Positions 8,859-16,602 of a DNA stretch of 64,000 bases are shown here, in pieces (within the stretch, counting starts at the first letter, position 1; the number at the start of each line of letters is the position of its first letter). The notes under the pieces are model-generated. The model ran no database searches and was not told the origin of the DNA. It saw nothing but the letters and a program-made list of their open reading frames with translations. The position numbers and the translations under genes were made by a program. This DNA is from Domibacillus sp. PGB-M46 (GTDB lineage Bacteria > Bacillota > Bacilli > Bacillales > Domibacillaceae), in assembly GCF_022668875.1 (NCBI RefSeq), contig NZ_JAKGCR010000005.1, positions 186,001 to 250,000 on the forward strand, written 5' to 3'.

Positions 8859-11120
8859 ATGGTAAAACGGAGCCGGATCGTTGCTTTTTTGCTCGTGGTC
8901 CTCGTTTTGTTAGGAGCGATGAGTACCACGGCAAAAAACATCGTCCAGGATATTAAGCTGGGGCTTGATTTGCAAGGTGGTTTTGAAGTGCTGTATGAAG
9001 TACAGCCTGCAAAAGAAGGACAGAAAATAACGGAAAGTGTAGTAGCGGATACCGCTGAAGCGCTGGATAAGCGAATTAACGCTCTCGGTGTCAGCGAGCC
9101 AAGCATTCAAGTGGAGGAAGGCAATCGGATTCGTGTGCAGCTGGCTGGTATAGAGGATCAGGAGCAGGCACGAAGCATGCTGTCTACACAGGCAAATTTA
9201 TCTTTTCGCGATGTAAACGACAAGTTGATGATGGATGGAAGCGATCTTGTCGAAGGTGGAGCTGAACAGTCCTTTACGGAAACAGGACAGCCCAACGTTG
9301 CTGTTAAGTTAAAAGATAAGGATAAATTCAAAGAAGTAACAGAAAAAATTGTTTCCATGACACCAAACAATCAGCTGGTCATCTGGCTTGATTTTGAAGA
9401 AGGCAAAGATTCCTTTGCCAAGGAAGTTCAAAAAGAAAATCCGAAGTTTTTGTCGGCCCCAAATGTTGACGAGGTATTCAATACAACAGAAGTCACCATT
9501 CAAGGGGATTTTACAGTAGAAGAAGCACAGGAACTTGCAGCACTGCTGGATGCGGGGGCTCTTCCGGTCAAACTGAAAGAAATATATTCAACGTCCGTTG
9601 GGGCACAGTTTGGTGAACAAGCACTCAATGAAACGATTCTTGCTGGTATTGTTGGTATCGGGATCATCTTCTTATTTATGATTCTATATTACCGCTTGCC
9701 GGGATTCGTAGCAGTCATTACACTGGTAGCCTTTCTTTACTTAACACTGCTTATTTTTGATTTGCTCGGTGCAGTCATGACGCTGCCGGGTATCGCGGCT
9801 CTTATACTTGGGGTTGGGATGGCAGTAGATGCGAACATCATTACCGCAGAGCGGATCAAGGAAGAAATTAAGATCGGCCGGCCGATCAAAGCCGCTTTCA
9901 AGACAGGAAGCAGCAATGCCTTTCTGACCGTCGTTGACGCAAACTTAACGACACTGCTGGCAGGCGGCGTTTTATTTTACTTTGGGACAAGCTCTGTAAA
10001 AGGCTTTGCGACAACTTTGATTATCAGTATTCTTGTCAGCTTTATTACCGCTATCTGGGGTGCAAGGGTGCTGATGAGCATTCTTGTAAAAAGCAACTGG
10101 CTAAATAATAAGCCGGGCTGGTTTGGCGTGAAAAAAGCAGATATTCATCCGATCAGTGAAGGATATGATGCACTGGATCTGCCAACTAAATTTGACAAGC
10201 TGGATTTTGTTAAACCGCATAAAAAGCTGTTTGCACTGTCGGCTGTTGCGATTATTGCCGGCATGATTGTACTGGCTGTGTTCCGTTTAAACCTGGGTAT
10301 TGATTTCTCCAGCGGTTCCCGGATGGAATTGCTGTCTGAGAAACCGTTAACCGAGGAGGCGGTTGAAGCAGAGCTCGACAAGCTTGGCCATGACGTAAAT
10401 GTAACGCTTGGCGGGGACAATCAAACCATTGCGTCTGCCCGGTTTGATGAAGCGCTGGCGCAGCAGGAAATTGCTAAAGTCAAAGCAGGCATGAATGAAA
10501 AATTTGGATCTGAGCCAAATATCAGCACCGTTTCGCCGGTCGTTGGAAAAGAGCTGGCGAAAAATGCAATGAAGGCACTTGCCATTGCCACAATAGGAAT
10601 TATTTTGTATGTGGCGTTCCGCTTTGAATTCTATATGGGCCTTGCTGCCGTTTTAGCACTTTTGCATGACGTATTCTTCATCATTGCGTTTTTCAGTTTA
10701 ACGCGCCTTGAAGTCGATATTACTTTTATCGCGGCTGTATTGACGATTGTCGGATATTCGATTAACGATACGATCGTTACATTTGACCGGATTCGCGAAA
10801 ATATGACGAAAGCAAAGAAAATCACGGCACCGGAGCAGCTGGACGTTATTGTCAATAAAAGTATCCGGCAGACGCTGGCCCGTTCTATCAATACAGTTTT
10901 GACTGTCGTCATTGCTGTTATCGCACTGATTGTGCTTGGAAGCCCGTCGATCTTAAACTTCTCTATTGCACTTTTGGTTGGCTTGATTGGTGGAGCATAC
11001 TCGTCTATCTTTATTGCTTCCCAGCTATGGCTGATTTGGAAAAAGAAAGAATTAAAGAAAAAAGGCAAGTTAATTACGTACAAAGAAAAAGCAGCAAACA
11101 AAGACGAATTACAAGTATAA
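8859..11120 (+). CDS. secDF: Fused protein translocase SecDF
   Basis: SecDF (753 aa) is the single-chain fusion of SecD and SecF typical of Bacillus, an RND-type protein that uses the proton gradient to aid Sec export. The SecD half has the LGLDLQGGFEVLYEV motif near residue 30, a large extracytoplasmic domain and a membrane block with GVGMAVDANIITAERIKEE. The SecF half starts near residue 450 (LGIDFSSGSRMEL) and has TIVGYSINDTIVTFDRIREN. About twelve membrane helices are visible. The Shine-Dalgarno AAGGAG is 12 bases from this ATG but only 5 bases from an ATG-TAG pair at 8852-8857, an unusual arrangement listed as a finding. Confidence 0.97.
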   Translation: MVKRSRIVAFLLVVLVLLGAMSTTAKNIVQDIKLGLDLQGGFEVLYEVQPAKEGQKITESVVADTAEALDKRINALGVSEPSIQVEEGNRIRVQLAGIEDQEQARSMLSTQANLSFRDVNDKLMMDGSDLVEGGAEQSFTETGQPNVAVKLKDKDKFKEVTEKIVSMTPNNQLVIWLDFEEGKDSFAKEVQKENPKFLSAPNVDEVFNTTEVTIQGDFTVEEAQELAALLDAGALPVKLKEIYSTSVGAQFGEQALNETILAGIVGIGIIFLFMILYYRLPGFVAVITLVAFLYLTLLIFDLLGAVMTLPGIAALILGVGMAVDANIITAERIKEEIKIGRPIKAAFKTGSSNAFLTVVDANLTTLLAGGVLFYFGTSSVKGFATTLIISILVSFITAIWGARVLMSILVKSNWLNNKPGWFGVKKADIHPISEGYDALDLPTKFDKLDFVKPHKKLFALSAVAIIAGMIVLAVFRLNLGIDFSSGSRMELLSEKPLTEEAVEAELDKLGHDVNVTLGGDNQTIASARFDEALAQQEIAKVKAGMNEKFGSEPNISTVSPVVGKELAKNAMKALAIATIGIILYVAFRFEFYMGLAAVLALLHDVFFIIAFFSLTRLEVDITFIAAVLTIVGYSINDTIVTFDRIRENMTKAKKITAPEQLDVIVNKSIRQTLARSINTVLTVVIAVIALIVLGSPSILNFSIALLVGLIGGAYSSIFIASQLWLIWKKKELKKKGKLITYKEKAANKDELQV

Positions 11121-11128
11121 ATGCAAAA

Positions 11129-11161
11129 AACCTGCAGACGCATCAGCCTGCAGGTTTTTTC
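11129..11161. terminator. Bidirectional terminator between secDF and glnL
   Basis: AACCTGCAG and CTGCAGGTT form a stem around a 10-base loop, with A-rich sequence on the left and six T on the right. It suits both secDF and the convergent response-regulator gene. Confidence 0.9.
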
Positions 11162-11163
11162 TG

Positions 11164-12096
11164 TTAGTATAGATGGCTTGTTTCAGTTCTTAAGCGTTTT
11201 GCTTCAAAAAAGAACATTTGGATAAATTTTTTCATATTCACTTTAACGGGAGCAGAAGCGGCGTTTGGATCTTTTTGCAGTTCCATCATTTTTTGGCGGA
11301 CGGTCATAAAGTCAAAAAACTTGGCCGCATAGAACTCAAATTTAGGATTGGCATAATCAGTCAGCCCGAGTGAAGCAAAATGGACGATAGAGTGAATAAT
11401 AGCCCGGCGAACCCGCTGCTCCGAAGCTTTTATTTCCCTGTTAACCGCCTGGGCGGGAGCAGATTCACCCAGTCTTTTTTGAATTGTCTTTTCAAAAATG
11501 GTTTTTAAAGAAGGGAAGTTTTGATCGAAGGCTGCTTCCTCGTCTGAAAATAAAAAAGAAAGAATATCAAGCAAATCCTTCGCACCGTTATGGCCGACAA
11601 TCCCCAGTTCAGCCAGCAGGTACTCTCCTGTATCGATTAAGCTCGTTTCGCTTTGTACGGTGCGTTTGTCCGCTTCTTCGGGCGGCAGCAGGCTGTTTAA
11701 GGATGTTTTAATCGTCTGGATTGACTTTTCAAGCTGAATCCGCTCTTTTACTTTTCGAATAACGGTAATGATTTCAATTCGGTTGATCGGTTTCATAACG
11801 TAGTATTCTACACCAAGGGCGTATGCTTCACCGATCAGTTCCTTCGTTTCCACTTGTGAAATCATAATCACTTTGCCATTGTACCCTGCCAGGTCGCGGA
11901 TCGTTTCCAGGCCGTCTTTGATCGGCATCAGCAAATCAATAAAAAGGATATCAATTTTTTGCATGCTCAAAAACGCGCCGGTTAATCCATCGCCATCTGC
12001 TTGTTCTCCGGCTACTTCTCCCAAATCCTCATCTTCAATAATTTTCGTCAGCGTAAGACGAATTGCATCATCATCATCTACAAGAAAAAAACGCAT
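11164..12096 (-). CDS. glnL: GlnL-type response regulator (YcbB domain)
   Basis: This 310-aa response regulator has an N-terminal receiver domain (acidic VDDDDAIRL, phospho-acceptor Asp in DILFIDLLMP, conserved Lys in YYVMKPINRIEI). Its C-terminal half is YcbB-like, with ASEQRVRRAIIHSIVHFASLGLTDY and the terminal MKKFIQMFFFEAKRL. That matches B. subtilis GlnL (YcbB), which with GlnK responds to glutamine and activates glsA-glnT. It lies 3' of the kinase gene, whose stop is 6 bases before this ATG. The likely target here is the divergent symporter. Assignment to the family is firm; the sensed ligand is inferred. Confidence 0.88.
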   Translation of the reverse strand: MRFFLVDDDDAIRLTLTKIIEDEDLGEVAGEQADGDGLTGAFLSMQKIDILFIDLLMPIKDGLETIRDLAGYNGKVIMISQVETKELIGEAYALGVEYYVMKPINRIEIITVIRKVKERIQLEKSIQTIKTSLNSLLPPEEADKRTVQSETSLIDTGEYLLAELGIVGHNGAKDLLDILSFLFSDEEAAFDQNFPSLKTIFEKTIQKRLGESAPAQAVNREIKASEQRVRRAIIHSIVHFASLGLTDYANPKFEFYAAKFFDFMTVRQKMMELQKDPNAASAPVKVNMKKFIQMFFFEAKRLRTETSHLY

Positions 12097-12102
12097 ATGT
12101 AA

Positions 12103-13362
12103 TCAACCTTTCTGCATAAACGCCTGAACCGGAATGTTAATTTGAAACAAAACACTGCCCTGTTCATTTTTTAATTCAATGCTGCCATGAAAGCCATTCA
12201 CGATCTCTTTTACATGGGCAAGCCCAATGCCTGTTGAAGGGTTTCCTTGCTCATCATACTTTGTGGTAAAGCCCGGCTCGAAAATTACCTTCTGATATTT
12301 GTCGGAAATAGGAAGACCGCTATTGCGCACCTGAAGCTCAATGTGCTCCTGCTCTGATAAAAGCTTGATCTGGACAAACCCTTCCTTCGGTATGGCCTCG
12401 ACGGCATTTGAAACCAAATTATTGAGAAGGGATAGGAACGTATAAGCATGATATGGAGGATGCTTCCCCGATACTGTAGATAAAAAGGTCACCTTCTTTT
12501 TTAAGGCAACAGCATACTTTTCATTGATCTGGACTGTTAGTTGAAGAAGTTCCTCAGCACTCATGAAGTCTTTCGGGCTTTCGTTTGTAATCACATTGGA
12601 AAGCCCGGCATAAATCCGCTGATTATCTTTTTTAATATCGTGAATTTTACCTGCCAGCTTCAATGCCTCCTGGCTTCCCGGATGATCTTCCTGTTTTAGA
12701 GAGCGATAGAGATGATAGGATTCTTTTGTCGCTTCTTCTGCATCAGTGAGGGTTTTTTTTAAATAAACGGTTTCTTCGTATAAGCTGGAAATAAGCATGA
12801 GCATATACTCATTTCGCTCCGTGATATGCTTTTCTCTTGTATACGCTTCATTTAGTTTCAGCATGTTCAGCAAACTAACAACGATAAAACTGCGTGCAAG
12901 TGCAATAAAAACAATTTCTTTTATGTCGTCGAAAGAAAGAGAAATTTCAAACAGCAGATAATCAACAAACAGCTCGATAGAATTAGAAGCCAGGTCAATT
13001 CCAAGCATGGCAAATCCGACGCCAAGCAGATGATGTCGATGACTTTTTACGTAAAAAAGGCGGAACAAACATGCGTGTGAAAAATAATAAATAAAAGCTG
13101 GAACATGATGCGAAAAAGAAAGGATGAGATCTTGTTCATGAAAAGAGGCTGTCTCAAGTCCGGTACGAAATAAAAAGACCGCTGCAGCGGTAAGCAGGCC
13201 GGCCCATATGATTCGTTCTTTCCTTAAATATAACAAAAAGAAAAACATAACCGGCGGACCCAGGCCAATCCGGAATACTTCTCCAAATGGATAAATCTTC
13301 AGTTCTCCTGCTGCTGGAACAGCCAAAATCATAATCAGTACCAGGAGCCGCTCATTTTTCAA
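12103..13362 (-). CDS. glnK: GlnK-type sensor histidine kinase
   Basis: The N-terminal half (about residues 1-165) is hydrophobic with six or so membrane segments. A coiled linker follows, then a GHKL ATPase domain with N-box LNNLVSNAVEAIP, G1 box VRNSGLPI and G2 box STGIGLAHVKEI. I see no typical H-box, as in the SpoOB/CitA-like and YcbA kinases. The residue HDIKKDNQRIYAGL (near 245) is the best phospho-acceptor candidate. Paired with glnL. TTG 13362 has no Shine-Dalgarno nearby, whereas AAGGAGG at 13391-13397 is 7 bases from an in-frame ATT at 13383, so the true start may be ATT. Confidence 0.85.
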   Translation of the reverse strand: MKNERLLVLIMILAVPAAGELKIYPFGEVFRIGLGPPVMFFFLLYLRKERIIWAGLLTAAAVFLFRTGLETASFHEQDLILSFSHHVPAFIYYFSHACLFRLFYVKSHRHHLLGVGFAMLGIDLASNSIELFVDYLLFEISLSFDDIKEIVFIALARSFIVVSLLNMLKLNEAYTREKHITERNEYMLMLISSLYEETVYLKKTLTDAEEATKESYHLYRSLKQEDHPGSQEALKLAGKIHDIKKDNQRIYAGLSNVITNESPKDFMSAEELLQLTVQINEKYAVALKKKVTFLSTVSGKHPPYHAYTFLSLLNNLVSNAVEAIPKEGFVQIKLLSEQEHIELQVRNSGLPISDKYQKVIFEPGFTTKYDEQGNPSTGIGLAHVKEIVNGFHGSIELKNEQGSVLFQINIPVQAFMQKG

Positions 13363-13665
13363 AAAGGCGCGGGAAGGAAAAATAAAAACCCCTCCTTTTG
13401 TTTCGATTTATGAAGAATAGTATACAATTGGGCGATGCGTAATACAACTTAACGTTTTTTTTTATAAAAAAAACGCTCCCTTTGTAGGTAACTGTATGAT
13501 TTTGTAGGTAGTGAAATATAGTTATACACATGGAAGTATACCTGTCATCTGGATGTAAACAAAAAAAGCACGGTTGACAGCTGGTTTTTTAGGGAATAAC
13601 CAGCCGCATTTGGCGGACAGCCGAATGCAGCGATGGATGATAAATAAGGGGAAGGGATTGATGAA
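13363..13665. promoter_or_regulatory. glnK-symporter divergent control region with 10-bp direct repeats
   Basis: This 303-bp gap holds TTTGTAGGTA twice (13481-13490 and 13501-13510), a perfect direct repeat with 20-bp period. The second copy overlaps a possible -35 for TATACA at 13523-13528. B. subtilis GlnL binds direct repeats containing TTTTGT, and the second copy is preceded by T, giving TTTTGT. An AT-rich hairpin (CGTTTTTTTT/AAAAAAAACG, about 13453-13475) lies on the kinase side. The transcribed leader before the symporter has CTGGTT/AACCAG (13580-13602) and GCATT-GGC/GCC-AATGC (about 13606-13630) hairpins. Confidence 0.65.
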
Positions 13666-14946
13666 ATGAAAAAAATAGGTTTAGCATGGCAGATTTTAAT
13701 TGGTTTAATTCTTGGTATAGCGGTCGGAGCCATGTTTTTCGGAAACCCGCATGTTGCCACGTATCTGCAACCAATTGGCGATATTTTTCTGCGTCTCATT
13801 AAGATGATTGTCATTCCGATTGTCATTTCCAGCATTATTGTCGGGGTAGCCGGTGTCGGCGATACGAAAAAGCTTGGAAGACTGGGCGGTAAAACCATTC
13901 TTTACTTTGAAATCATTACAACAATCGCGATTTTGGTTGGTCTTTTTGCCGCTAATATTTTCCAGCCTGGTGCTGGAGTTGATATGTCCAATTTGGATAA
14001 AACTGATATCAGCAGCTACGTAGACACAACAGAAGAAACATCCAGCCATGGATTTGCGGAAACGTTTGTCAATATTGTGCCGTCAAACTTATTCACGTCT
14101 CTTGCAGAAGGTGATATGCTGGCCATCATCTTTTTCTCTGTTGTATTTGGTCTTGGTATTGCCGCAATCGGTGAAAAAGGAAAGCCGGTTCTGCAATTTT
14201 TCCAGGGAACGGCAGAAGCGATGTTTTATATTACAAACCAAATCATGAAATTTGCACCGTTCGGCGTATTTGCCTTGATTGGTGTAACTGTGTCTAAATT
14301 CGGGGTTGAATCACTGATCCCGCTAAGCAAACTGGTTATTCTTGTATATGGGTCGATGATTTTCTTTATCCTTGTTGTATTGGGAATTACAGCGAAAATC
14401 GCTGGAGTAAATATTTTTAACGTATTTAGAATTTTAAAAGACGAAATGATTCTTGCGTATACAACGTCAAGTTCGGAGACAGTGCTGCCGAAATTAATTG
14501 AAAAAATGGAGAAGTTCGGCTGCCCGAAAGCGATCGTTTCATTCGTTATTCCGACGGGTTATTCATTTAACCTTGATGGATCTACCCTTTACCAGGCGAT
14601 TGCAGCTTTGTTTATCGCGCAAATGTATGGAATCGACTTGTCGATGGCAGAACAAATCTCACTTGTACTTGTGTTAATGGTTACTTCTAAAGGGATTGCA
14701 GGAGTTCCAGGCGTTTCCTTCGTCGTGCTTCTTGCTACACTTGGAAGCGTGGGAATCCCGGTTGAAGGCTTGGCATTCATCGCAGGAATCGACCGGATCA
14801 TGGACATGGCCCGTACAGTGGTTAACGTCGTAGGTAACTCTCTTGCTGCTATTGTAATGTCTAAATGGGAAGGACAGTACAATGAAGTGAAAGGGAGACA
14901 ATACCTCGAGGAAGTGCGTCAAATGCAGCAATCGAAATCTGCATAA
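13666..14946 (+). CDS. gltP: Glutamate/dicarboxylate:cation symporter (DAACS family)
   Basis: This 426-aa protein of the dicarboxylate/amino acid:cation symporter family is closest by eye to Bacillus GltP/GltT (proton- or sodium-coupled glutamate/aspartate uptake). Landmarks are FLRLIKMIVIPIVISSI near residue 45, the re-entrant serine-rich loop AYTTSSSETVLP near residue 265, and NLDGSTLYQ followed by the glycine-rich SKGIAGVPGVSFVVL loop. GGGGAAGGG precedes ATG 13666. It is divergent from the GlnK/GlnL genes and probably their target. A C4-dicarboxylate substrate (DctP role) cannot be excluded. Confidence 0.9.
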   Translation: MKKIGLAWQILIGLILGIAVGAMFFGNPHVATYLQPIGDIFLRLIKMIVIPIVISSIIVGVAGVGDTKKLGRLGGKTILYFEIITTIAILVGLFAANIFQPGAGVDMSNLDKTDISSYVDTTEETSSHGFAETFVNIVPSNLFTSLAEGDMLAIIFFSVVFGLGIAAIGEKGKPVLQFFQGTAEAMFYITNQIMKFAPFGVFALIGVTVSKFGVESLIPLSKLVILVYGSMIFFILVVLGITAKIAGVNIFNVFRILKDEMILAYTTSSSETVLPKLIEKMEKFGCPKAIVSFVIPTGYSFNLDGSTLYQAIAALFIAQMYGIDLSMAEQISLVLVLMVTSKGIAGVPGVSFVVLLATLGSVGIPVEGLAFIAGIDRIMDMARTVVNVVGNSLAAIVMSKWEGQYNEVKGRQYLEEVRQMQQSKSA

Positions 14947-14952
14947 TAAGAA

Positions 14953-14982
14953 AAGACAGGCTGAAAAAGCCTGTCTTTTTTT
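14953..14982 (+). terminator. Terminator after the symporter
   Basis: AGACAGGCT pairs with AGCCTGTCT around a short A-rich loop and is followed by seven T. The convergent hydrolase gene may also use it. Confidence 0.9.
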
Positions 14983-14991
14983 GTACGCTCA

Positions 14992-16035
14992 TTACATATG
15001 CAAAAACGACTCATTCGAATCAATTTTTCCGAACAAACGGGTAATGGGAAGCCGTTCTCCAGCCAGCCAGCGGCCGAAGTCAATGGGAAGAGGATGGGCG
15101 CTTTCGCCGACGCCAAGAAGTATCCGGAGAGAAGCCGGTTCATATACGGTTGTGTGAAGTGTTCCCGCCCAGCTGGCGTATTTCTTTTTAAAAATGCCAT
15201 AAGCAGGATCATTGAAAAGCTTGTATCGTTCCATGGCGCTTTGTGCGGTTCCGGAAAAGTGCTGCAGCGTCTGCAGCCGTTCTTTAGACTCAGCTGTATG
15301 ATGGCGGTTTTCGGACGATAAAGTGTCCGAGAGAAAATGATTCGCACAAGCTGCAGCCTGCTTGTGCACTTGTACCCCCCGGGGTGACGCTTCGACAACT
15401 GCACTATGCATGGAGGCATCATAAAGAGAGTAATTAAATGCATGACGATGCGGAATAGAACGAAGCAGGTCGATCGCCTGGTCTGTTGTCGCACACGAGT
15501 CCAGCACCATGCGAGCGATAACGCTGCATGTAAATCCATCTTCGGCACGGCGCCGGTTTACAAAGTGAAAGCCAATCACAAGCCCTTTTTCATTCATTCC
15601 GTCAATCCGCCCAATCATCCTGCCGCTTATACCGACTGAAGCGTAGCCATGATCAGGCTGCCACAATAAAAGTCTGCCTTCATAGGTTTTCGGGTGATAA
15701 TCATAGTTTCTTGCGAAAATGCCGTTGTTCATCAGGGCAGAACATCCGCTGTTTACATCATCAGCTTGAAAACCGCTGTATTCGTGAACCACCTCATATA
15801 AAGACCAGCCAAGGGACTCTGCAAGGCCCTCAAGCTCTTCCCATATAAGAGGAAGGAAGGATTGAAAGTAGGCTTTTACCTTTTTGAAATCAATATCATA
15901 AGAACGAAGAGACTTTTGGCGCCGTTTTTGATGAGCCGCAAAAAGCGGTGATTCCTTTAATTTTTCGCCGGCAAGAAGCCCGAGCTCATAATAACTCCCT
16001 CTTCCTTGAAGAATGTCGATATAAAAACGCTGCAT
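14992..16035 (-). CDS. C45-family autoproteolytic hydrolase/acyltransferase
   Basis: This 347-aa protein looks like an Ntn-hydrolase of the C45 (acyl-CoA:6-aminopenicillanic acid acyltransferase-like) family. Members self-cleave before a cysteine that becomes the N-terminal nucleophile and then act on linear amide bonds. The predicted cleavage is Gly97-Cys98 in NSGCSALM, followed by the family's ARNYDYH. GMNEKGLVIGFHFVNRR and LDSCATTDQAIDLL fit the core fold. ATG 16035 has CAGGAG 5 bases upstream; longer frames lack a ribosome-binding site. No signal peptide is seen, so it is probably cytoplasmic. The natural substrate is unknown. Confidence 0.8.
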   Translation of the reverse strand: MQRFYIDILQGRGSYYELGLLAGEKLKESPLFAAHQKRRQKSLRSYDIDFKKVKAYFQSFLPLIWEELEGLAESLGWSLYEVVHEYSGFQADDVNSGCSALMNNGIFARNYDYHPKTYEGRLLLWQPDHGYASVGISGRMIGRIDGMNEKGLVIGFHFVNRRRAEDGFTCSVIARMVLDSCATTDQAIDLLRSIPHRHAFNYSLYDASMHSAVVEASPRGVQVHKQAAACANHFLSDTLSSENRHHTAESKERLQTLQHFSGTAQSAMERYKLFNDPAYGIFKKKYASWAGTLHTTVYEPASLRILLGVGESAHPLPIDFGRWLAGERLPITRLFGKIDSNESFLHM

Positions 16036-16162
16036 GCTACTCCTGCTTTCTTTTTCTCTTATCGTGCCTGTTTTGGAAAAAGAATTCAAGGGAGAAGCGG
16101 CCGGCCAATGTTTGAAGTGAATTCGAAAAAGGAAAAGTAAAGACATGTAAGGAGGGGAAAAG

Positions 16163-16498
16163 ATGAAAACACAAACAGCTCTTATTTTAGGATTGATTTT
16201 CGCACTTGTTATCGCTGTTTTTGCTGTCATTAATGTAAATCCGGTAACGGTAAATTACCTATTTGGTTCTGCACAATGGCCGCTTATTCTTGTTATTTTG
16301 TTTTCTGTGCTGCTTGGCGGACTCGCTATCTTTATGTTTAGTTTGTTTCGTACATTGGCGCTTAAGCGGCAGCGTAAGGAGCTGGTCCGGCAAAATGAGC
16401 AGCTGAAAAAAGAATTGCATGAATTAAAGCTTGAGCATCGGGAGCAGAGAACACCCGCTGCTACGTCAACCCGGCTGGCGCCGGACGGTGATTCATAA
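16163..16498 (+). CDS. LapA-domain (DUF1049) membrane protein
   Basis: This 111-aa protein has two membrane helices (about residues 5-27 and 38-62) framing NVNPVTVNYLFG, the signature of the lipopolysaccharide-assembly LapA/DUF1049 family. A charged coiled-coil C-terminus follows. It corresponds by position and sequence to B. subtilis YrvD, upstream of recJ. A strong ribosome-binding site (AAGGAGGGG) and its own terminator suggest a single-gene unit. Its role in a Gram-positive cell is not known. Confidence 0.82.
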   Translation: MKTQTALILGLIFALVIAVFAVINVNPVTVNYLFGSAQWPLILVILFSVLLGGLAIFMFSLFRTLALKRQRKELVRQNEQLKKELHELKLEHREQRTPAATSTRLAPDGDS

Positions 16499-16507
16499 TA
16501 GAAAAAG

Positions 16508-16543
16508 AAGAGCTGAGTGAAACCCACTCAGCTCTCTTCTTTT
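16508..16543 (+). terminator. Terminator after the LapA-domain gene
   Basis: AGAGCTGAGTG pairs with CACTCAGCTCT (to 16535), followed by CTTCTTTT. The recJ promoter begins 9 bases later. Confidence 0.88.
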
Positions 16544-16551
16544 GAATCATA

Positions 16552-16580
16552 TTGTCATTTGTTCAATTGACCCGTATAAT
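16552..16580 (+). promoter_or_regulatory. recJ promoter
   Basis: TTGTCA (16552-16557), a 17-bp spacer and TATAAT (16575-16580) form a strong SigA promoter. Transcription would start near 16587, about 16 bases before the recJ ATG, which rules out any recJ start upstream of the -10. Confidence 0.85.
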
Positions 16581-16602
16581 GAGTACGTTATGGGGTGAAA
16601 TT

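Noticed and set aside
16552-16602. A longer recJ start at TTG 16552
   Set aside because: That TTG is the -35 element of the recJ promoter and would not be transcribed.
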